Shown: positions 62,946-64,000 of the stretch, in pieces
Layout: every line of letters begins with the position of its first letter
How positions within the stretch are numbered: position 1 is the stretch's first letter
NCBI GenBank assembly: GCA_008694505.1
Contig: VZDJ01000033.1
Coordinates: 4,179,745 to 4,243,744, forward strand
Direction of reading: 5' to 3'
DNA: 64,000 nt
Source of the DNA: Cyanoderma ruficeps
Lineage: Eukaryota > Chordata > Aves > Passeriformes > Timaliidae
Translations under genes and position numbers: made by a program
Notes under the pieces: model-generated
Seen by the model: only the letters and a program-made list of their open reading frames with translations
The model's database searches: none
Told to the model about the DNA's origin: nothing

Positions 62946-63864
62946 AAAACCTCATCGAAATCAGCTATTGAAATCAGCCAAACTGTTAAAACTCACGAGT
63001 TGTAGCAGTTTGTGAGACAAAACCACACACCCATAAGCAACCTGTTCACCCTGATCTCTTTCCTTCAGGCCACAACCACCATACCCAGGCCCTGAGCACA
63101 ACAGGTCAGTTCCATTTCACCACCTGACCCTGCTCCAGCCCTCCAAACACACAGACAGACTGTTCCTGCATCTTTGCCATTCCCAGAGAGTTTACAAGTC
63201 AAATCTCACCCTGCACTGTAACACAGTCAGCCTGGAACTGGCTGTCCAGGCTTTGCAACAGGAGATGCCTCCCTGCCTTGAGACAAACCAGACAGAGCTG
63301 AACAGCCCCCTCGGGCCATGTCTGCACAGCTGGTGTGGCTCTCAAGTGGGATCCCTGGCACAGAAAGCTAAGCTGGCACGAATTCCAACACAGCTTTATC
63401 AGTAAAGCTGCAGTGAGTGGCCAGCTGGTTGCTAACAAGGCAGCTAACCTATTTCCTTGGGCTGGGGAACACTTCCCGCAGAAAGCATGAGAAAAAAACC
63501 CCAAAAAACCCCAAACAAGCAAACAAACCAACGCCTCAAAACAAACACAACCCCCTCCCCCCCAAACAAATCCCCACACAAAATCCCTGAGTCTTCAAAG
63601 TGTGGGGTCTGCAGCACTAACTGGGCAGTTCCCTGAAGTTCTTCCTTCAGCACAGCTGCTCACTTGGGATTAAATCATCATCATCATCAGGTTCTGGTAA
63701 TTAAGGAGCAGGCTCACTCAGCATATTCTGTCCATATTTAAGTACAGAAGGTGACTTTATACTCTGCTGCTCTGCACTGAGAGTTGCATCCCTTCAGGCA
63801 CTTTGCTGATGCTCTCCCCAGCAAACCAGTAAAATATTTCTGGCACTGATGAGCACCAGCTCCA

Positions 63865-64000
63865 TCACAGAATATCCTTGAGTTGGAAGGGACCCGTCAG
63901 GATTGAGTCCAACTCCTGGCCCTGCACCAGACATCCCAAGAATGACACCACATGCTGGAGAGCATTGTCTGAACACTTCTTGAACACAGGCAGGCTCGAC
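63865..64000 (-). mobile_element. CR1 LINE 3'-end fragment, cut by the window edge
   Basis: 'tcacagaatatccttgagttggaagggacccgtcaggattgagtccaactcctggccctgcacc' then 'acaccacatgctggagagcattgtc'. It continues beyond the window. Confidence 0.85.

Larger units (their letters stand above)
59767..64000 (-). other. THAP4 intron running off the right edge
   Basis: From the acceptor before the LNPVMEPL exon to the end of the window. No further THAP4 exon found. Contains CR1 fragments at 60480-60625, 62850-62945 and 63865-64000, and a cytosine/adenine-rich patch at 63493-63575. Confidence 0.7.

Overview
This is a 64 kb piece of vertebrate, almost certainly bird, nuclear DNA. The evidence is about twenty CR1 LINE fragments with the typical avian 3' ends, no Alu or other mammalian SINEs, short introns with canonical splice sites, and TSPEAR, LRRC3 and TRPM2 in a compact version of the human 21q22.3 order. 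A 30-base N run (9168-9197) and single Ns at 47012 and 47945 show it is a draft assembly. The species cannot be named from the sequence.

Layout. 653-765 (+) is the last coding exon of the ubiquitin-conjugating enzyme UBE2G2, with its 3'UTR and poly(A) signal near 2518. From about 2.5 to 12.3 kb I see no gene: CR1 fragments, the assembly gap and an orphan CpG island at about 7.05-7.4 kb. 12664-23551 (+) is a complete 12-exon TSPEAR (675 aa). It runs tail-to-tail into LRRC3 (25667-26428, -, one coding exon, 253 aa), whose likely promoter is the CpG island at 27.7-28.07 kb. 29815-45188 (-) is a complete TRPM2 with 32 coding exons and 1507 aa; every splice phase joins. Its promoter CpG island lies at about 46.5-47.0 kb. 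Between TRPM2 and the next gene is a small intron-less open frame (51417-52043, -) for a C3HC4 RING-finger protein. It begins with a 14-residue tandem repeat and has a TATA-like box upstream. I do not recognise it, and it is the best candidate for something undescribed. 53269-59766 (-) holds the last four coding exons of THAP4, that is its nitrobindin domain; the THAP zinc finger lies beyond the right edge. A 1.8 kb CR1 with reverse-transcriptase remains sits in the last THAP4 intron.

The genes are an ordinary chromosomal neighbourhood, not a pathway: ERAD ubiquitin conjugation (UBE2G2), a secreted EAR-repeat protein (TSPEAR), a small leucine-rich-repeat membrane protein (LRRC3), an ADP-ribose/Ca2+-gated channel (TRPM2), a probable E3 ligase (RING ORF) and a heme-binding nitrobindin-domain protein (THAP4). 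In human, THAP4 is at 2q37 and the others are at 21q22.3, so the TRPM2-THAP4 interval marks a bird/mammal synteny junction.

Exon coordinates were worked out by hand from splice signals, reading phase and recalled similarity to the human proteins. No alignment or database search was run.
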